A DNA stretch of 38,274 nt from Clostridium hydrogeniformans DSM 21757 (GCF_000686705.1 NZ_JMLJ01000022.1:1-38274), one strand, 5' to 3'; positions 16,236-26,045 are shown, counted from the stretch's first letter. The notes: generated from the sequence alone by a model not told the origin. Program-made: numbers and translations.

Positions 16236-16954
16236 TTTATTATCCCCTCTCTTCTTGAAATGTTAACTTCTAATATATATTTATCACTTCTATATATGGC
16301 TTCCTCTATAAAAATAACCTTATCGTTTATATCTTTATTTTTACTTACATTTTTAAGTAAGGGCTCTTGATCTTCTAGTCTAAATAGTGCTTTGAGTTCA
16401 TCATCCATTATTATGGCTTCTATAGATGACTCAGCATATTGAATGGAGTAACCAAACTTTTTTAATATATCAAATAAAGATCCCTTTAACATATCTTTAT
16501 CCATATATCCACAGTAATCACATGGTATATAAACAACCTCATTAGCTACTGCCTCATTATCTACAATTCTCATTCGATTAATTTTATATACATGCTCAAA
16601 TGGAAAAACTTCTTCCATTTCTTCTGGAGTATTTATTGTATCAAAAGAAATAATTTCAGTTTTTAATCTCATTCCTAGCTTACTTACTATTTCGGAGAAA
16701 CTCATCATATCCTTTTGTTTAACCTTAGGCTCACATACAAAGGTTCCCTTTCCTTTTTTTCTTACAAGAATCCCTTCATGTACTAACTCACCTAAAGCTT
16801 GTCTTATAGTCATCCTAGAAACTCCATATCCTTCTGATAACTCTCTTTCACTATCTATACATTTACCAACCTTCCAAACACCTTCAGATATTTTTCTTTT
16901 TATATCCTCTTTAAGCTGATAATATACAGGAATTGGACTACTTTTATCTATCAT
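16232..16954 (-). CDS. GntR-family regulator (HutC/UTRA type), probable amino-sugar regulator
   Basis: The 240-residue protein has an N-terminal winged HTH (SPIPVYYQLKEDIKRKI through GYGVSRMTIRQALGELVHEGILVRKKGKGTFV). A C-terminal UTRA ligand-binding domain (about 90-240) follows. UTRA regulators of the NagR/YvoA/DasR group sense phosphorylated amino sugars. Translational coupling to nagB supports that role. The upstream palindrome overlapping its -35 box suggests negative autoregulation of the regulator-nagB operon. GGAGGAAT precedes the ATG. Confidence 0.9.
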   Translation of the reverse strand: MIDKSSPIPVYYQLKEDIKRKISEGVWKVGKCIDSERELSEGYGVSRMTIRQALGELVHEGILVRKKGKGTFVCEPKVKQKDMMSFSEIVSKLGMRLKTEIISFDTINTPEEMEEVFPFEHVYKINRMRIVDNEAVANEVVYIPCDYCGYMDKDMLKGSLFDILKKFGYSIQYAESSIEAIIMDDELKALFRLEDQEPLLKNVSKNKDINDKVIFIEEAIYRSDKYILEVNISRREGIIK

Positions 16955-16973
16955 AACTATTCCTCCTAATCCT

Positions 16974-17008
16974 ATTATAATATATACACCTATAGATGTC
17001 TATACCAG
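16974..17008 (-). promoter_or_regulatory. Promoter and GntR operator of the gntR-nagB operon
   Basis: On the minus strand TAGACA (17002-16997), 17 bp and TATAAT (16979-16974) form a near-consensus promoter. The -35 lies within TATAGA-CA-TCTATA (16991-17004), extended to ACTGGTATAGACATCTATAGG. This resembles the TGGTATAGA half-site of NagR/YvoA operators as I recall them, so bound regulator would block RNA polymerase. Confidence 0.6.
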
Positions 17009-17160
17009 TTAAACTTATAACTATTTATATTATTCCTTACCTAAAATATAAATAATCATATTTTTCCTGTGTTTTAAAATTCCTAGAAATAGTTTACAAT
17101 ATTATTAGATTGTATTATAGTCTATAATTATACAGTAATTTAAGGACGGTGTTTATCTAT

Positions 17161-18198
17161 ATGAATATGAATAACAAAAATAAATTTTTCATATCTACTA
17201 TATGTGTATTTATAGTTATGTTATGTTTAATAGGTTTTTTTATATATAAGTCAACTTATAATGTTCCTAATGATGATAGATTACTCAAGGAGCATATAAA
17301 TAACTTTTTAAATAAAAATGTAGCTGATCCCTATGAAAGTATAGATATTAAGGACATAGTTAATATAGATAATCTAAAATTTGTTCTTATACAAAAAGAT
17401 AGGAATACCTTAGGAAAGGCTATTTTAAAAAAAGGAATAAGTGGTCAGTATAGAATAATGTCTGTTAGCTTTTCTAATGAAAGATATGATAATGTGGTAG
17501 TTCCAACCTCAAAAAAAGATGTTATATTTTTCTATGGAGTTAATGATGCTAAATATCCTGTTCATCATGCTAACTTAAGTTTTTCTCACGATGACAATGT
17601 GTATTCAATAAAAATACCTGATAAAAAATATTTTGTTTCTTATTTAATTAAAGATAAAACTAGTGGTCATACAACCTCTTATAGTAGTGAAAACATTACT
17701 TTTTTTGATAAGCATAATGATGATATAACTAAATTCATGGATAAACCTTATGAAGATTCTAGCAGTAATTTATTCTTTTATAACAGCACCCATCTTGAAA
17801 ACTATATAAAAGAAGCTTACTTTAATGATTCTAAAGATACTAACAAAAATAAATTTTTCTCTGAATTTTTATTAGTAGATAGATCTATTTATGAAGATAA
17901 AACTGTTTATTATCTTCAAGGAATGACACATGAAATAAGTAATGAAAATAACATAGTAAAGCTTAATTCTTCTAAGGATATTTTTATAAAAGTCACTTAT
18001 GATAAAATAAATTCAAATATACTAGAATTTAAAAGCACTTTAGACTTTAAAGATTCTAAAGAATTCTTCAAGGATATCCCTAGTGATATATTGCCTAAAT
18101 TAAATACTCTTACCTTAATAAATGAACGAAAAAAACATTTAAATAAACTACTTAAATCTCGTAGTGATTTATACCTAAAATACTTAAAAAATAAATAA
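17161..18198 (+). CDS. Unknown protein with N-terminal membrane anchor
   Basis: Not recognised. About 345 residues, with one hydrophobic segment (FFISTICVFIVMLCLIGFF, about residues 9-27) after a short basic N-terminus. There is no lipobox, so the remaining ~310 hydrophilic residues should lie outside the membrane. The exported part is Lys-, Asp- and Ser-rich, without cysteines, and ends in a basic helix-like tail (ERKKHLNKLLKSRSDLYLKYLKNK region). I use ATG 17161, with AAGGACGGTG upstream; a GTG at 17149 lies inside that site. It is a single-gene unit: divergent from gntR, with its own terminator before convergent clpC. AT content and codon use match the neighbours. Confidence 0.75.
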   Translation: MNMNNKNKFFISTICVFIVMLCLIGFFIYKSTYNVPNDDRLLKEHINNFLNKNVADPYESIDIKDIVNIDNLKFVLIQKDRNTLGKAILKKGISGQYRIMSVSFSNERYDNVVVPTSKKDVIFFYGVNDAKYPVHHANLSFSHDDNVYSIKIPDKKYFVSYLIKDKTSGHTTSYSSENITFFDKHNDDITKFMDKPYEDSSSNLFFYNSTHLENYIKEAYFNDSKDTNKNKFFSEFLLVDRSIYEDKTVYYLQGMTHEISNENNIVKLNSSKDIFIKVTYDKINSNILEFKSTLDFKDSKEFFKDIPSDILPKLNTLTLINERKKHLNKLLKSRSDLYLKYLKNK

Positions 18199-18199
18199 T

Positions 18200-18243
18200 A
18201 AAAGAGACAGAATTATATGTGTATATATAATTCTGCCTCTTTT
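18200..18243. terminator. Intrinsic terminator after the unknown membrane protein
   Basis: AAAGAG-A-CAGAATTATAT pairs with ATATAATTCTG-C-CTCTTT with one internal mismatch and a short loop; it ends in a T run on the plus strand. It may also serve clpC, whose stop codon lies about 140 bp to the right. Confidence 0.8.
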
Positions 18244-18381
18244 AGGTTATAAATAAAGTTTTTTATCTTATATGCCCTTATTCCTATGGTATTTTCATAT
18301 AATGACTTAATTTATTCATCAAAAATATTTTGATTTATTCTACTTTAGGTAAGTGTATGAATTATTTTTAAAGCCCTATAC

Positions 18382-20817
18382 TTACTGTTTTTCAAATACT
18401 AAAATTTTATCTTTAACAGTTGCTATTATATTATCACCCTTTTTTATATTTCCTCTAAGGATTTCTTCACTAAGTTTATCCTCTACAGTTTTTGTTATGG
18501 CTCTTCTTAAAGGTCTTGCTCCATAAGTTGGATCAAAGCCTTCCTTAGCTAATAACTTCTCTGCTTCTTTATCAAATGATACATGTATATCTTGTTCCTT
18601 AAGCCTCCTAGTAACTGTTTCTAGCATCAATGTAACTATATTCTCTATGTGTTTTTCTTCTAGCTTATGGAAGACTATAATATCATCTATTCTATTTAAG
18701 AATTCAGGCCTAAAGCTTCTTTTAAGTTCTTCCATTATATTATTTTTCATAGATTCATATTGATCTTCACTCTTTGATTCAACTGCAAAACCTAAGGATC
18801 TTTGTTTTTTAATTGTAGATGCTCCTGCATTAGATGTCATTATTATTATAGTGTTTTTAAAGTTTACAGTCTTACCTTTTCCATCTGTAAGCCTTCCATC
18901 CTCTAATATCTGAAGTAATATATTAAATACCTCTGGATGTGCCTTTTCTATCTCATCAAATAATACTACAGAATAAGGATTCCTCCTAACTTTTTCTGTT
19001 AATTGTCCTCCATTATCAAAACCTACATATCCTGGAGGTGATCCTATAAGTCTAGCTACTGAATGTTTTTCCATATACTCAGACATATCTACCCTTATCA
19101 TGTTGTTTTCATCACCAAACATAGCCTCAGCTAAGGCTTTTGAAAGTTCTGTTTTTCCTACTCCTGTAGGTCCTAAGAAAATAAATGATCCTATTGGTCT
19201 ATTAGGATCTTTAAGCCCAACTCTAGCTCTTCTTACAGCTCTTGCTATGGATTTCACTGCCTCTTCTTGCCCTATAACTCTATTGTGTAGTATATCCTCT
19301 AGTTTTAATAATCTTTCTGATTCTTTTTCTGTTAATTTATCCACTGGAACCTTAGTCCACCTAGAAACAATAGCTGCTACTTCTTTTTCTGAAACTACTT
19401 GAGTCTTCTTTGTGCTTTCTGTTTGCCAGTTCTTTTTATTATCTCCAAGTCTTACCTTTAATTCTTTTTCTTTATCTCTTAATATAGCAGCCTTTTCAAA
19501 GTCTTGTGTATTTATAGCTGCTTCCTTTTCATTACATACCCTATCTATTTCTTCTTCTAATTCCTTTAAATCTGGCGGTGCTGTTAAATTTTGAATTCTA
19601 ACCTTAGAGGCTGCTTCATCTATTAGATCTATAGCTTTATCTGGTAGGTATCTATCTGTAATATATCTATCTGATAATGTGACTGCTGACTCTAAGGCTT
19701 CATCAGTTATTTTAACACCATGATGTGCCTCGTATTTATCTCTTATACCTTTAAGTATTTGAAGTGCTTCTTCCTTACTAGGTTCACCTACCATAACTGG
19801 CTGGAATCTTCTTTCTAAGGCAGCATCCTTCTCTATATACTTTCTATACTCATCAATGGTAGTTGCTCCTACACATTGGATTTCCCCCCTTGCTAAGGCT
19901 GGTTTTAATATATTAGAAGCATCTATTGCCCCTTCTGCCCCACCAGCTCCAACTATTGTATGAATCTCATCTATAAATAATATAACATCCTTAGCCTTTT
20001 TTATTTCATCCATTACTTTTTTAAGTCTTTCTTCGAATTCTCCCCTATACTTAGATCCTGCAAGTAGAGATGATATATCCAAGGTTACTACTCTTTTATC
20101 TTTTAGTATCTCTGGTATATTCCCTTCTACAATTTTTTGAGCAAGACCTTCTACTATAGCAGTTTTTCCTACTCCTGGATCCCCAATAAAACAAGGATTA
20201 TTTTTTATTCTTCTACATAGTATTTCAAGAACTCTTTGAGTTTCATTATCTCTTCCAACTACGGGATCAAGTTTTCCTTCCTTTGCTAGCTCCGTTAAAT
20301 CACGTCCATGTTGATCCAAAGTAGGGGTTGAATTATTGGTTCTTCCTGAGGTACTTTTGTTTTGAGATTTTCCTTGAGATGAAGAAGATAAACTTCCAAT
20401 AAGTTCATTTCTTAACCCCTCAAAATTCACCCCTATATTGTTTAATACTGTATACGCTACACCTTCTGGTTCTCTAATTAGTGCTAACATTATATGCTCT
20501 GGACTTATATAATTATGTCCTAGGTTTCTTGCCTCTAATAAACTTAAATCTAATATTCTTTTAGTTCTAGGAGTCAAAGGAATCTCATTTTTGTTTAATG
20601 GTATTTCCCCAACTCCCTCTATTTCGTTAATTATATTCTTTACCTTATCTATAGTGATACCATTAGAAGAAAGTATATTCTTAGATATTCCATCCTCTTT
20701 TAATATTCCTAAAAGTATATGCTCTGTACCTATATATCCATGTTTAAATTCAAAAGCCTCTTCTTGAGCATACATAATAACCTTCTGGGCTCTTTCAGTA
20801 AATCTTTCAAACATCAT
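18382..20817 (-). CDS. clpC: ATP-dependent Clp protease ATP-binding subunit ClpC
   Basis: Hsp100 unfoldase that feeds substrates, including arginine-phosphorylated proteins, to ClpP. Two N-terminal Clp repeats ([16 protein letters not shown]... and [16 protein letters not shown]...) are followed by AAA-1 with Walker [14 protein letters not shown], a UVR-containing middle domain ([21 protein letters not shown]), and AAA-2 with [25 protein letters not shown] is the likely ClpP-docking loop (LGF rather than VGF). The longest frame starts at a GTG within AGGGGGTG; I use ATG 20817 (811 residues). It is the last gene of the ctsR operon, 12 bp after mcsB. Confidence 0.97.
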   Translation of the reverse strand: MMFERFTERAQKVIMYAQEEAFEFKHGYIGTEHILLGILKEDGISKNILSSNGITIDKVKNIINEIEGVGEIPLNKNEIPLTPRTKRILDLSLLEARNLGHNYISPEHIMLALIREPEGVAYTVLNNIGVNFEGLRNELIGSLSSSSQGKSQNKSTSGRTNNSTPTLDQHGRDLTELAKEGKLDPVVGRDNETQRVLEILCRRIKNNPCFIGDPGVGKTAIVEGLAQKIVEGNIPEILKDKRVVTLDISSLLAGSKYRGEFEERLKKVMDEIKKAKDVILFIDEIHTIVGAGGAEGAIDASNILKPALARGEIQCVGATTIDEYRKYIEKDAALERRFQPVMVGEPSKEEALQILKGIRDKYEAHHGVKITDEALESAVTLSDRYITDRYLPDKAIDLIDEAASKVRIQNLTAPPDLKELEEEIDRVCNEKEAAINTQDFEKAAILRDKEKELKVRLGDNKKNWQTESTKKTQVVSEKEVAAIVSRWTKVPVDKLTEKESERLLKLEDILHNRVIGQEEAVKSIARAVRRARVGLKDPNRPIGSFIFLGPTGVGKTELSKALAEAMFGDENNMIRVDMSEYMEKHSVARLIGSPPGYVGFDNGGQLTEKVRRNPYSVVLFDEIEKAHPEVFNILLQILEDGRLTDGKGKTVNFKNTIIIMTSNAGASTIKKQRSLGFAVESKSEDQYESMKNNIMEELKRSFRPEFLNRIDDIIVFHKLEEKHIENIVTLMLETVTRRLKEQDIHVSFDKEAEKLLAKEGFDPTYGARPLRRAITKTVEDKLSEEILRGNIKKGDNIIATVKDKILVFEKQ

Positions 20818-20829
20818 TTTATACACCCC

Positions 20830-21852
20830 CTAGTTTAATTTTTCTCTTATTAATTTAGCTCTTTCTATATCTCTTTCTTTCCCACTAAGCTCCTTATCAA
20901 CTATCATTTGTAATGATGCTGATCCTATGTCTATTAGCATATTATTTATGAAGCTCATATCTATATTGTCTATTATGCCCATTTCTAAGCCTAATCTTAC
21001 ATTAGAAAGTAAATCTAATGCTTCCTTAGATGATAAAATTCTTGAATTCTTAAGTAAGCCTAAAGACCTATATATTTTATCCTCTAATTCATACTTATAT
21101 TGTTTTTCTATCATAGCTCTTGCCCTAATTTCTTGGTTAACAAGTTGAGACACAACACCCTCAAGATTTCTAACTATCTCTTCCTCAGTAACTCCAAGAG
21201 TTATTTGATTTGAAATCTGATATATATTTCCCTCTCCCTTTGATCCTTCCCCATAAAGCCCTCTTATAGTCATGCCTACTTGAGTTAATGCCTTTAATGC
21301 TCCATTAATTTCATTATTTAATGTAAGAGCTGGTAGATGAATCATAACTGATGCCCTAAGTCCTGTACCTAAGTTTGTTGGACATGCTGTAATATATCCT
21401 AGTTTTTCATCAAAATCATATTCTAAATTATTCTCTAAAATATTATCTAATTCATTAGCTTTTTCATAGGCTTCCTTTATATTAAGTCCTGATGTTATAC
21501 ACTGAAGTCTTATATGATCCTCTTCATTTATCATAATACTTACAGTCTCATCATCACTTATAATAAATGCAGATCTATCTTGAAAATTTATTAAATGTTT
21601 GCTTATTAAATGCCTTTCTAAATATCTTTCTTTTTCAATGTTTGAAATTTCCCATAAATTTATTGTATTAAAATTATTTTTAAATTCTTCTCTCTCATAT
21701 ATTGCCCTATTTACAGTATCTAAAACCTTTATACCCTCATCTTTATTAAGTTTGTGAGGAAATGGGATACCACTTAAATTTCTAGCTATCCTAATTCTAC
21801 TGCTTAAAACTATGCTATTAGAGTTATTTTTTGTATCTATCCAATTCTCCAT
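20830..21852 (-). CDS. mcsB: Protein arginine kinase McsB
   Basis: Phosphagen-kinase-like enzyme that phosphorylates protein arginines, tagging them for ClpCP and inactivating CtsR. The 340-residue protein begins with the family motif VLSSRIRIARNLSGIPFP. It contains the nucleotide-binding and catalytic segments NEEDHIRLQ and CPTNLGTGLRASVMIHLPAL. Near the C-terminus the pocket segment IRARAMIEKQYKYELEDKIYRS is recognisable. GGAGGGAT precedes the ATG. It sits between mcsA (activator) and clpC. Confidence 0.96.
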   Translation of the reverse strand: MENWIDTKNNSNSIVLSSRIRIARNLSGIPFPHKLNKDEGIKVLDTVNRAIYEREEFKNNFNTINLWEISNIEKERYLERHLISKHLINFQDRSAFIISDDETVSIMINEEDHIRLQCITSGLNIKEAYEKANELDNILENNLEYDFDEKLGYITACPTNLGTGLRASVMIHLPALTLNNEINGALKALTQVGMTIRGLYGEGSKGEGNIYQISNQITLGVTEEEIVRNLEGVVSQLVNQEIRARAMIEKQYKYELEDKIYRSLGLLKNSRILSSKEALDLLSNVRLGLEMGIIDNIDMSFINNMLIDIGSASLQMIVDKELSGKERDIERAKLIREKLN

Positions 21853-21863
21853 GCTATCCCTCC

Positions 21864-22379
21864 TTATTCTCCCTTTTGAATATTCTTTATTTCATCTCTT
21901 ATTTCAGCTGCTTTTTCATACTCTTCAGCCAATATAGCTTGTTGTAATTCCTCTTTTAACTTTAATATCTTTCTCTTCTCAAGAAGTTCTCTTCCACCCT
22001 TTTCTGGAAGCTTACCCACATGTTCTACATCTTTTTGTACACCTCTTATCATAGGTGTAATATAATCTTCAAAGGTTTTATAACAATTATTACATCCTAA
22101 TAAACCTGTTTTTCTAAAATCTAAATAGGTAGTTTTACACTTAGGACATTCTATACTAATATTATTTTCATTGCTTAACCCACCATTAATATAATCCATA
22201 AGTCCACTTATTAGATTTTGAAAATTAAATGTTGATTCTAAAGAACCATCAATGGTTAAAGATAAATTATCTTGATCCTTTGCACATTTATCACATAAAT
22301 TTTTCTCTTGTTTAACTCCGTTTACCACTTTAACTATATGGACATTAGCCTTATTTTTATTACATTTCTCACATAACAT
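21864..22379 (-). CDS. mcsA: McsA, zinc-binding activator of McsB
   Basis: Adaptor that activates McsB kinase and takes part in heavy-metal and heat stress responses. The 171 residues contain CxxC pairs at CEKCNKNKANVHI and LCDKCAKDQ, and another pair set at CPKCKTTYLDFRKTGLLGCNNC. A C-terminal UVR motif (LKEELQQAILAEEYEKAAEIRDEIKNI region) completes it. It follows ctsR by 36 bp. Confidence 0.94.
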   Translation of the reverse strand: MLCEKCNKNKANVHIVKVVNGVKQEKNLCDKCAKDQDNLSLTIDGSLESTFNFQNLISGLMDYINGGLSNENNISIECPKCKTTYLDFRKTGLLGCNNCYKTFEDYITPMIRGVQKDVEHVGKLPEKGGRELLEKRKILKLKEELQQAILAEEYEKAAEIRDEIKNIQKGE

Positions 22380-22415
22380 TTAAATCACCTCTAAATATAT
22401 TTATTAATCATAATA

Positions 22416-22865
22416 TCATCTAAGCACTACAGTAATTATAGACTTTAAAATCAGTGCTCTTTGTCTGTTCTTATCATGACAAAAATCTAATATTCTTTCA
22501 TTTATAGAGATTTTTATTATTTCTCCTTCTCTTTCTGTTATAAGGCCTAATTCTATTATTCCTTCTATTAAAGCCACTGAATTACTATAGGTAATACTTT
22601 CTCCTATTTTATTTAAAATTAACATCATTAAATTATTATTATTATATTTTATTTGTCTTATTACTATATATCCTCCACCACCTCTTCTACTCTCAATCAC
22701 ATATCCCTTATCTGTTGTAAATCTAGTAGTTAATACATAGTTAATTTGAGAAGGTGCACAACTAAATTTATTAGCTAATTCATTTCTTTGTATCTGTATT
22801 TCTCTATTATTTTCTTCTAAAAGAGATTTTATAAAATCTTCAATTACGTCAGACAATCTAGCCAT
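22416..22865 (-). CDS. ctsR: Transcriptional repressor CtsR
   Basis: Repressor of class III heat-shock genes. The 149-residue protein starts MARLSDVIEDFIKSLLEE, has a winged HTH (QRNELANKFSCAPSQINYVLTTRF), and the tetraglycine wing ESRRGGGGYIVIR that acts as the thermosensor in the family. GAGGTGAG precedes the ATG. A perfect-looking CtsR box lies 18-34 bases upstream, so the operon is autoregulated. Confidence 0.97.
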   Translation of the reverse strand: MARLSDVIEDFIKSLLEENNREIQIQRNELANKFSCAPSQINYVLTTRFTTDKGYVIESRRGGGGYIVIRQIKYNNNNLMMLILNKIGESITYSNSVALIEGIIELGLITEREGEIIKISINERILDFCHDKNRQRALILKSIITVVLR

Positions 22866-22882
22866 ATTTTCTCACCTCTGAT

Positions 22883-22936
22883 TTTGACTTTCTTTGACCT
22901 TTATTAAATATTATTACTTTGTATTTAAATATTCAA
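22883..22936 (-). promoter_or_regulatory. CtsR operator and promoter of ctsR-mcsA-mcsB-clpC
   Basis: On the minus strand GGTCAAA-GAA-AGTCAAA (22899-22883) fits the known direct heptad repeat of CtsR. Just upstream TTGAAT (22936-22931), a 17-bp spacer and TAATAT (22913-22908) form a promoter, putting the operator just downstream of the start site. The remainder of the gap up to 23277 is very AT-rich with no gene visible; it must hold the promoter of the next, divergent gene. Confidence 0.88.
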
Positions 22937-23277
22937 CGTAGAAATAAGTTTAAATTTCTTCTATTACTTCTAAAAAAACTTTTTATTTTAAATTTTCTCA
23001 CATATTCTCATTCTATCTCTTTATATCTCTAAACTATCTTTAATAATTAACTTTAAATATTAAGAACATGCTCTTTTAAAGATTAGTTTTTTTATTTAAT
23101 AATTTAATCTATACTTATCCTCCCTTTACTCACTTAAAGTAAAACTTTCTTATTTTAATATTTAATCCTCTATATATTCATATTTAACATATACACCTTA
23201 GTCTACTATATGATATTACATTTTTATTCTATTATTAGGTTAAACTATACTAAAATAATCTTTAAGGAGAAAAACCT

Positions 23278-23928
23278 ATGGAAATTTCATGGATTGGTCA
23301 CTCTTCCTTTCTAATAAAAACTTCTTTAGGAAGAAGAATATTAATGGATCCCTTTAGTTGCCCTTACATTGATAGCCTTAATGATATATCCATTATAACC
23401 ATAAGCCATAACCATTTTGATCATAACTATATACCTAAAGCTTTAGAAAATTCTATAATACTTAATACCTTAGAGACCTATGAAGATGAAACCATAAGAA
23501 TAGATGCAATTAAAACTTTTCATGATAATATAAATGGTCATAAAAGAGGAGATAATATTGTATTTGTAATTAATTGTGATAATGTGAGAATAGCTCATTT
23601 AGGTGACTTAGGTCATAATCTTAATACTGAAACTATAAAAAGTTTATTTAATATTGATGTACTATGTATTCCTGTAGGCGGTAACTTCACAATAGACGGA
23701 AAAGTTGCATCTAACCTATGTAAAGACATAAGTCCTAAGATCATTATTCCTATGCACTATAATCCAGTAGCAATCCCCTCTAAAATTGGTGGAGTAGATA
23801 AATTCATTCTTAATATGGGCAATGGAAAAAAACACCCATATGAATCTATTAATATAGAAGAATATAAGGCTAGTTCTAATGCGGTAACCCTTCTAAGTCC
23901 ACTATCATTAAAGCCCATAGACTTTTAA
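23278..23928 (+). CDS. Metallo-beta-lactamase-fold hydrolase, UlaG-like/UPF0173 family
   Basis: Putative metal-dependent hydrolase of 216 residues. The metal-binding signature is SHNHFDH (about 45-51). Further ligands are His and Asp in AHLGDLGH and His in IIPMHYNPVAIP. The N-terminus MEISWIGHSSFLIKT is typical of the group. AAGGAG precedes the ATG. The gene is alone, divergent from ctsR, and its terminator separates it from the convergent Mur ligase. The substrate cannot be read from sequence. Confidence 0.88.
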   Translation: MEISWIGHSSFLIKTSLGRRILMDPFSCPYIDSLNDISIITISHNHFDHNYIPKALENSIILNTLETYEDETIRIDAIKTFHDNINGHKRGDNIVFVINCDNVRIAHLGDLGHNLNTETIKSLFNIDVLCIPVGGNFTIDGKVASNLCKDISPKIIIPMHYNPVAIPSKIGGVDKFILNMGNGKKHPYESINIEEYKASSNAVTLLSPLSLKPIDF

Positions 23929-23956
23929 GACCACTGGAGTTTTGCCAGTGGTCTTA
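23926..23956. terminator. Bidirectional intrinsic terminator
   Basis: TAAGACCACTGG and its exact complement surround a 7-nt loop between two convergent genes. The stem overlaps the stop codon of the hydrolase. Confidence 0.8.
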
Positions 23957-23984
23957 GATTTATTTCTAAAAATTTTAAATGAGT

Positions 23985-25643
23985 TTAGATTTTATCTAAT
24001 CCTTCTTTTTCTAAATAATTATTTATAACTGGTATTATAACATCTAAACATTGGGTAAATAGCACTATAACTTCATTATCTACTGCATTTTTCATAGCAT
24101 GAATTATAGCATCTTCTTCTTTATAAATTATACTAATATTATTAAATCCATATATTTCTGCTCCTTGCATTAATAAAGCGGCACTCTGTCCTTTAGCTCT
24201 CCCTCTTAAATCATGTTGTTCTCTTATTATTATCTCATCACTATACTGAGCAGCAATAGTTCCTAGTTCTATTATGTATTTATCCTTTCTATCTCCAGCA
24301 GCAGCAATTATTGATGTTACCTTTTTAGGCTTTAAATTTCTAGCTATAGAAAACACCTCTTGAAAAGCTTCCCTATTATGTCCATAATCTAATATAATCT
24401 TAAAATTCTTTATACTTAATATGTTCTGCCTTCCACTATTGGTGTTTAAATTACAATCAATATGACTTAAGGCTTTGCATATAGTATCTAGTGAAAAAAA
24501 CTCTTTTAAGGCTGCTATACTACACATTATATTTTTTATGTTACTCTTTGATATGCCCCTATGGCAAAAATCTAATTTATTTATATCACAAAGTTTATGC
24601 TCTTCTCCTCCATAAAAATAAGTTATAAAATCATTTTTTATATATAATGCTTCACCATTATTCTTTATGTGATCCTTTATAACAGGATTAAATTCCAAGG
24701 AAAAGTAACATATTTTATGTTTATCCTTATCTATATACTTATATATATCTTCATTACAAGGTATTACTGCCTTCCCCCCCTTTTTTAATGCTTTAAAGGT
24801 TAAAGACTTAATTCTAGCTAGTTCATCCAAGTCCTTAACACCTGCCATTCCTATATGATCTTCTGAGAGAGAAGTAAAAATCGCCACATCTGACTCAGAA
24901 TAACCAAGACCTCTTTTAATAATTCCCCCCCTTGCAGTCTCAAGAACAGCTATTTCCGTTTTTTTATTTTCTAATACCATTCTTGCACTAAAATACCCTG
25001 TAGTATCTCCAATTTTTATTCTTTCCTCCCCAATATATACCCCACCTGTAGAAGACATTCCACTAGTTACCCCCATTTCTAATATAAGTCTATGTAGTAA
25101 CCTTGTAGTAGTTGTTTTACCATTGGTTCCTGTAACAGTTATTATTGGTATATTTTCTTTATTATTTCTAACAAAGGAAAGTAACTCTTCTATATTTCCA
25201 TTAAAATCTCTACTTAAAGTTCTCTCATCTATATTAATTCCTCTAATCCCATATCCTATTTGGAGTGTTCCCTTATTCTTTTCAATGAATGGTATATTCT
25301 CACAGATCAAAGCTTTTACAACTTTATCTAACCACAAATCTTTTTTATATAATCTAAGCTTCCTAATTATACCCTTCTTTCTTTCTCCTCTATCTAATGA
25401 TTCTAATATATTTTTAGCTATATGATTATTAGTGTATGTTAAATAATATATAAATCCCTCTTCTTCACCTTCTACAAGTTCTATATTCTCCTTATACCCT
25501 AATCTAGAATTTATCATTATGTATTCATTTATCATTATATATATATCATCTTCACTAATATATTTTTTAAAAATAATTTTAATAATCCTTCTTTTCCCTG
25601 CTAGGTTATACCCATCCATAATTTTAAAGGATTCTATAATCAT
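23985..25643 (-). CDS. Mur ligase-family protein resembling the C-terminal half of cyanophycin synthetase, without ATP-grasp
   Basis: The 552-residue protein has a Mur-ligase P-loop VTGTNGKTTTTR (GTNGKT at 172-177). It then has CphA-like motifs STGGVYIG, ETARGGIIKRGLGY, SLSEDHIGMAGV, NSGRQNI, LDYGHNREAF and AAAGDRKDKYI. The N-terminal ~145 residues weakly recall the CphA N-domain (YNLAGKRRIIK; later IGYGIRG near the spot where CphA has LGYG). The ~200-residue ATP-grasp domain that should follow is missing. Cyanophycin synthetase needs both active sites, so this enzyme probably ligates an amino acid to another acceptor. The frame opens at a GTG in AGGAGTG; I use ATG 25643. It is monocistronic. 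The substrate is unknown. Confidence 0.8.
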   Translation of the reverse strand: MIIESFKIMDGYNLAGKRRIIKIIFKKYISEDDIYIMINEYIMINSRLGYKENIELVEGEEEGFIYYLTYTNNHIAKNILESLDRGERKKGIIRKLRLYKKDLWLDKVVKALICENIPFIEKNKGTLQIGYGIRGINIDERTLSRDFNGNIEELLSFVRNNKENIPIITVTGTNGKTTTTRLLHRLILEMGVTSGMSSTGGVYIGEERIKIGDTTGYFSARMVLENKKTEIAVLETARGGIIKRGLGYSESDVAIFTSLSEDHIGMAGVKDLDELARIKSLTFKALKKGGKAVIPCNEDIYKYIDKDKHKICYFSLEFNPVIKDHIKNNGEALYIKNDFITYFYGGEEHKLCDINKLDFCHRGISKSNIKNIMCSIAALKEFFSLDTICKALSHIDCNLNTNSGRQNILSIKNFKIILDYGHNREAFQEVFSIARNLKPKKVTSIIAAAGDRKDKYIIELGTIAAQYSDEIIIREQHDLRGRAKGQSAALLMQGAEIYGFNNISIIYKEEDAIIHAMKNAVDNEVIVLFTQCLDVIIPVINNYLEKEGLDKI

Positions 25644-25775
25644 AATAATCACTCCTGTCTAAATAGACTGAACACTAAATCTAATAAGTTATATAATAGT
25701 ATGAATTATTCCATATGTAAAATATTTCATGGTGATTATTATACCCAGTATTCTAATGTATATTTATAAAATAAA

Positions 25776-25812
25776 AAAAGAACCATCTATATATTATATA
25801 GATGGTTCTTTT
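25776..25812 (-). terminator. Intrinsic terminator of the ferredoxin gene
   Basis: AAAAGAACCATCTATAT pairs perfectly with ATATAGATGGTTCTTTT across three bases, followed by a T-rich tract on the minus strand. Confidence 0.88.
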
Positions 25813-25822
25813 AAGAGCTTAA

Positions 25823-25993
25823 TTACTCTTGAACTGGAGCTCCTACTGGGCAAACATTTGCACAGTTTCCGCAATCGATACAAGTGTTAGCATCGATAAC
25901 GAATATAGCATCTCCTTGACTTATAGAGTTCACTGGACACTCAGCAGCGCAAGCTCCACATGAAACACAAGCATCATTAATAGTATATGCCAT
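25823..25993 (-). CDS. 2[4Fe-4S] ferredoxin, clostridial type
   Basis: A 56-residue low-potential electron carrier for fermentation enzymes such as pyruvate:ferredoxin oxidoreductase and hydrogenase. It has the two classical clusters: CVSCGACAAECPV near the N-terminus and CIDCGNCANVCPVGAP near the C-terminus. AGGAGG lies before the ATG at 25993. It is a single-gene unit with an extended -10 promoter and a strong terminator. GC-richer codons than neighbouring genes suggest high expression. Confidence 0.97.
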   Translation of the reverse strand: MAYTINDACVSCGACAAECPVNSISQGDAIFVIDANTCIDCGNCANVCPVGAPVQE

Positions 25994-26036
25994 ACCAAAA
26001 CACCTCCTAATTTAAAACATAAACTTGTCCACGTTT

Positions 26037-26045
26037 ATTTTATCA
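26037..26045 (-). promoter_or_regulatory. Extended -10 promoter of the ferredoxin gene
   Basis: TGATAAAAT on the minus strand carries the TGn extension directly before a TAAAAT -10 box. A-tracts lie upstream where an UP-like element would be, and no strong -35 box is needed. Confidence 0.5.
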
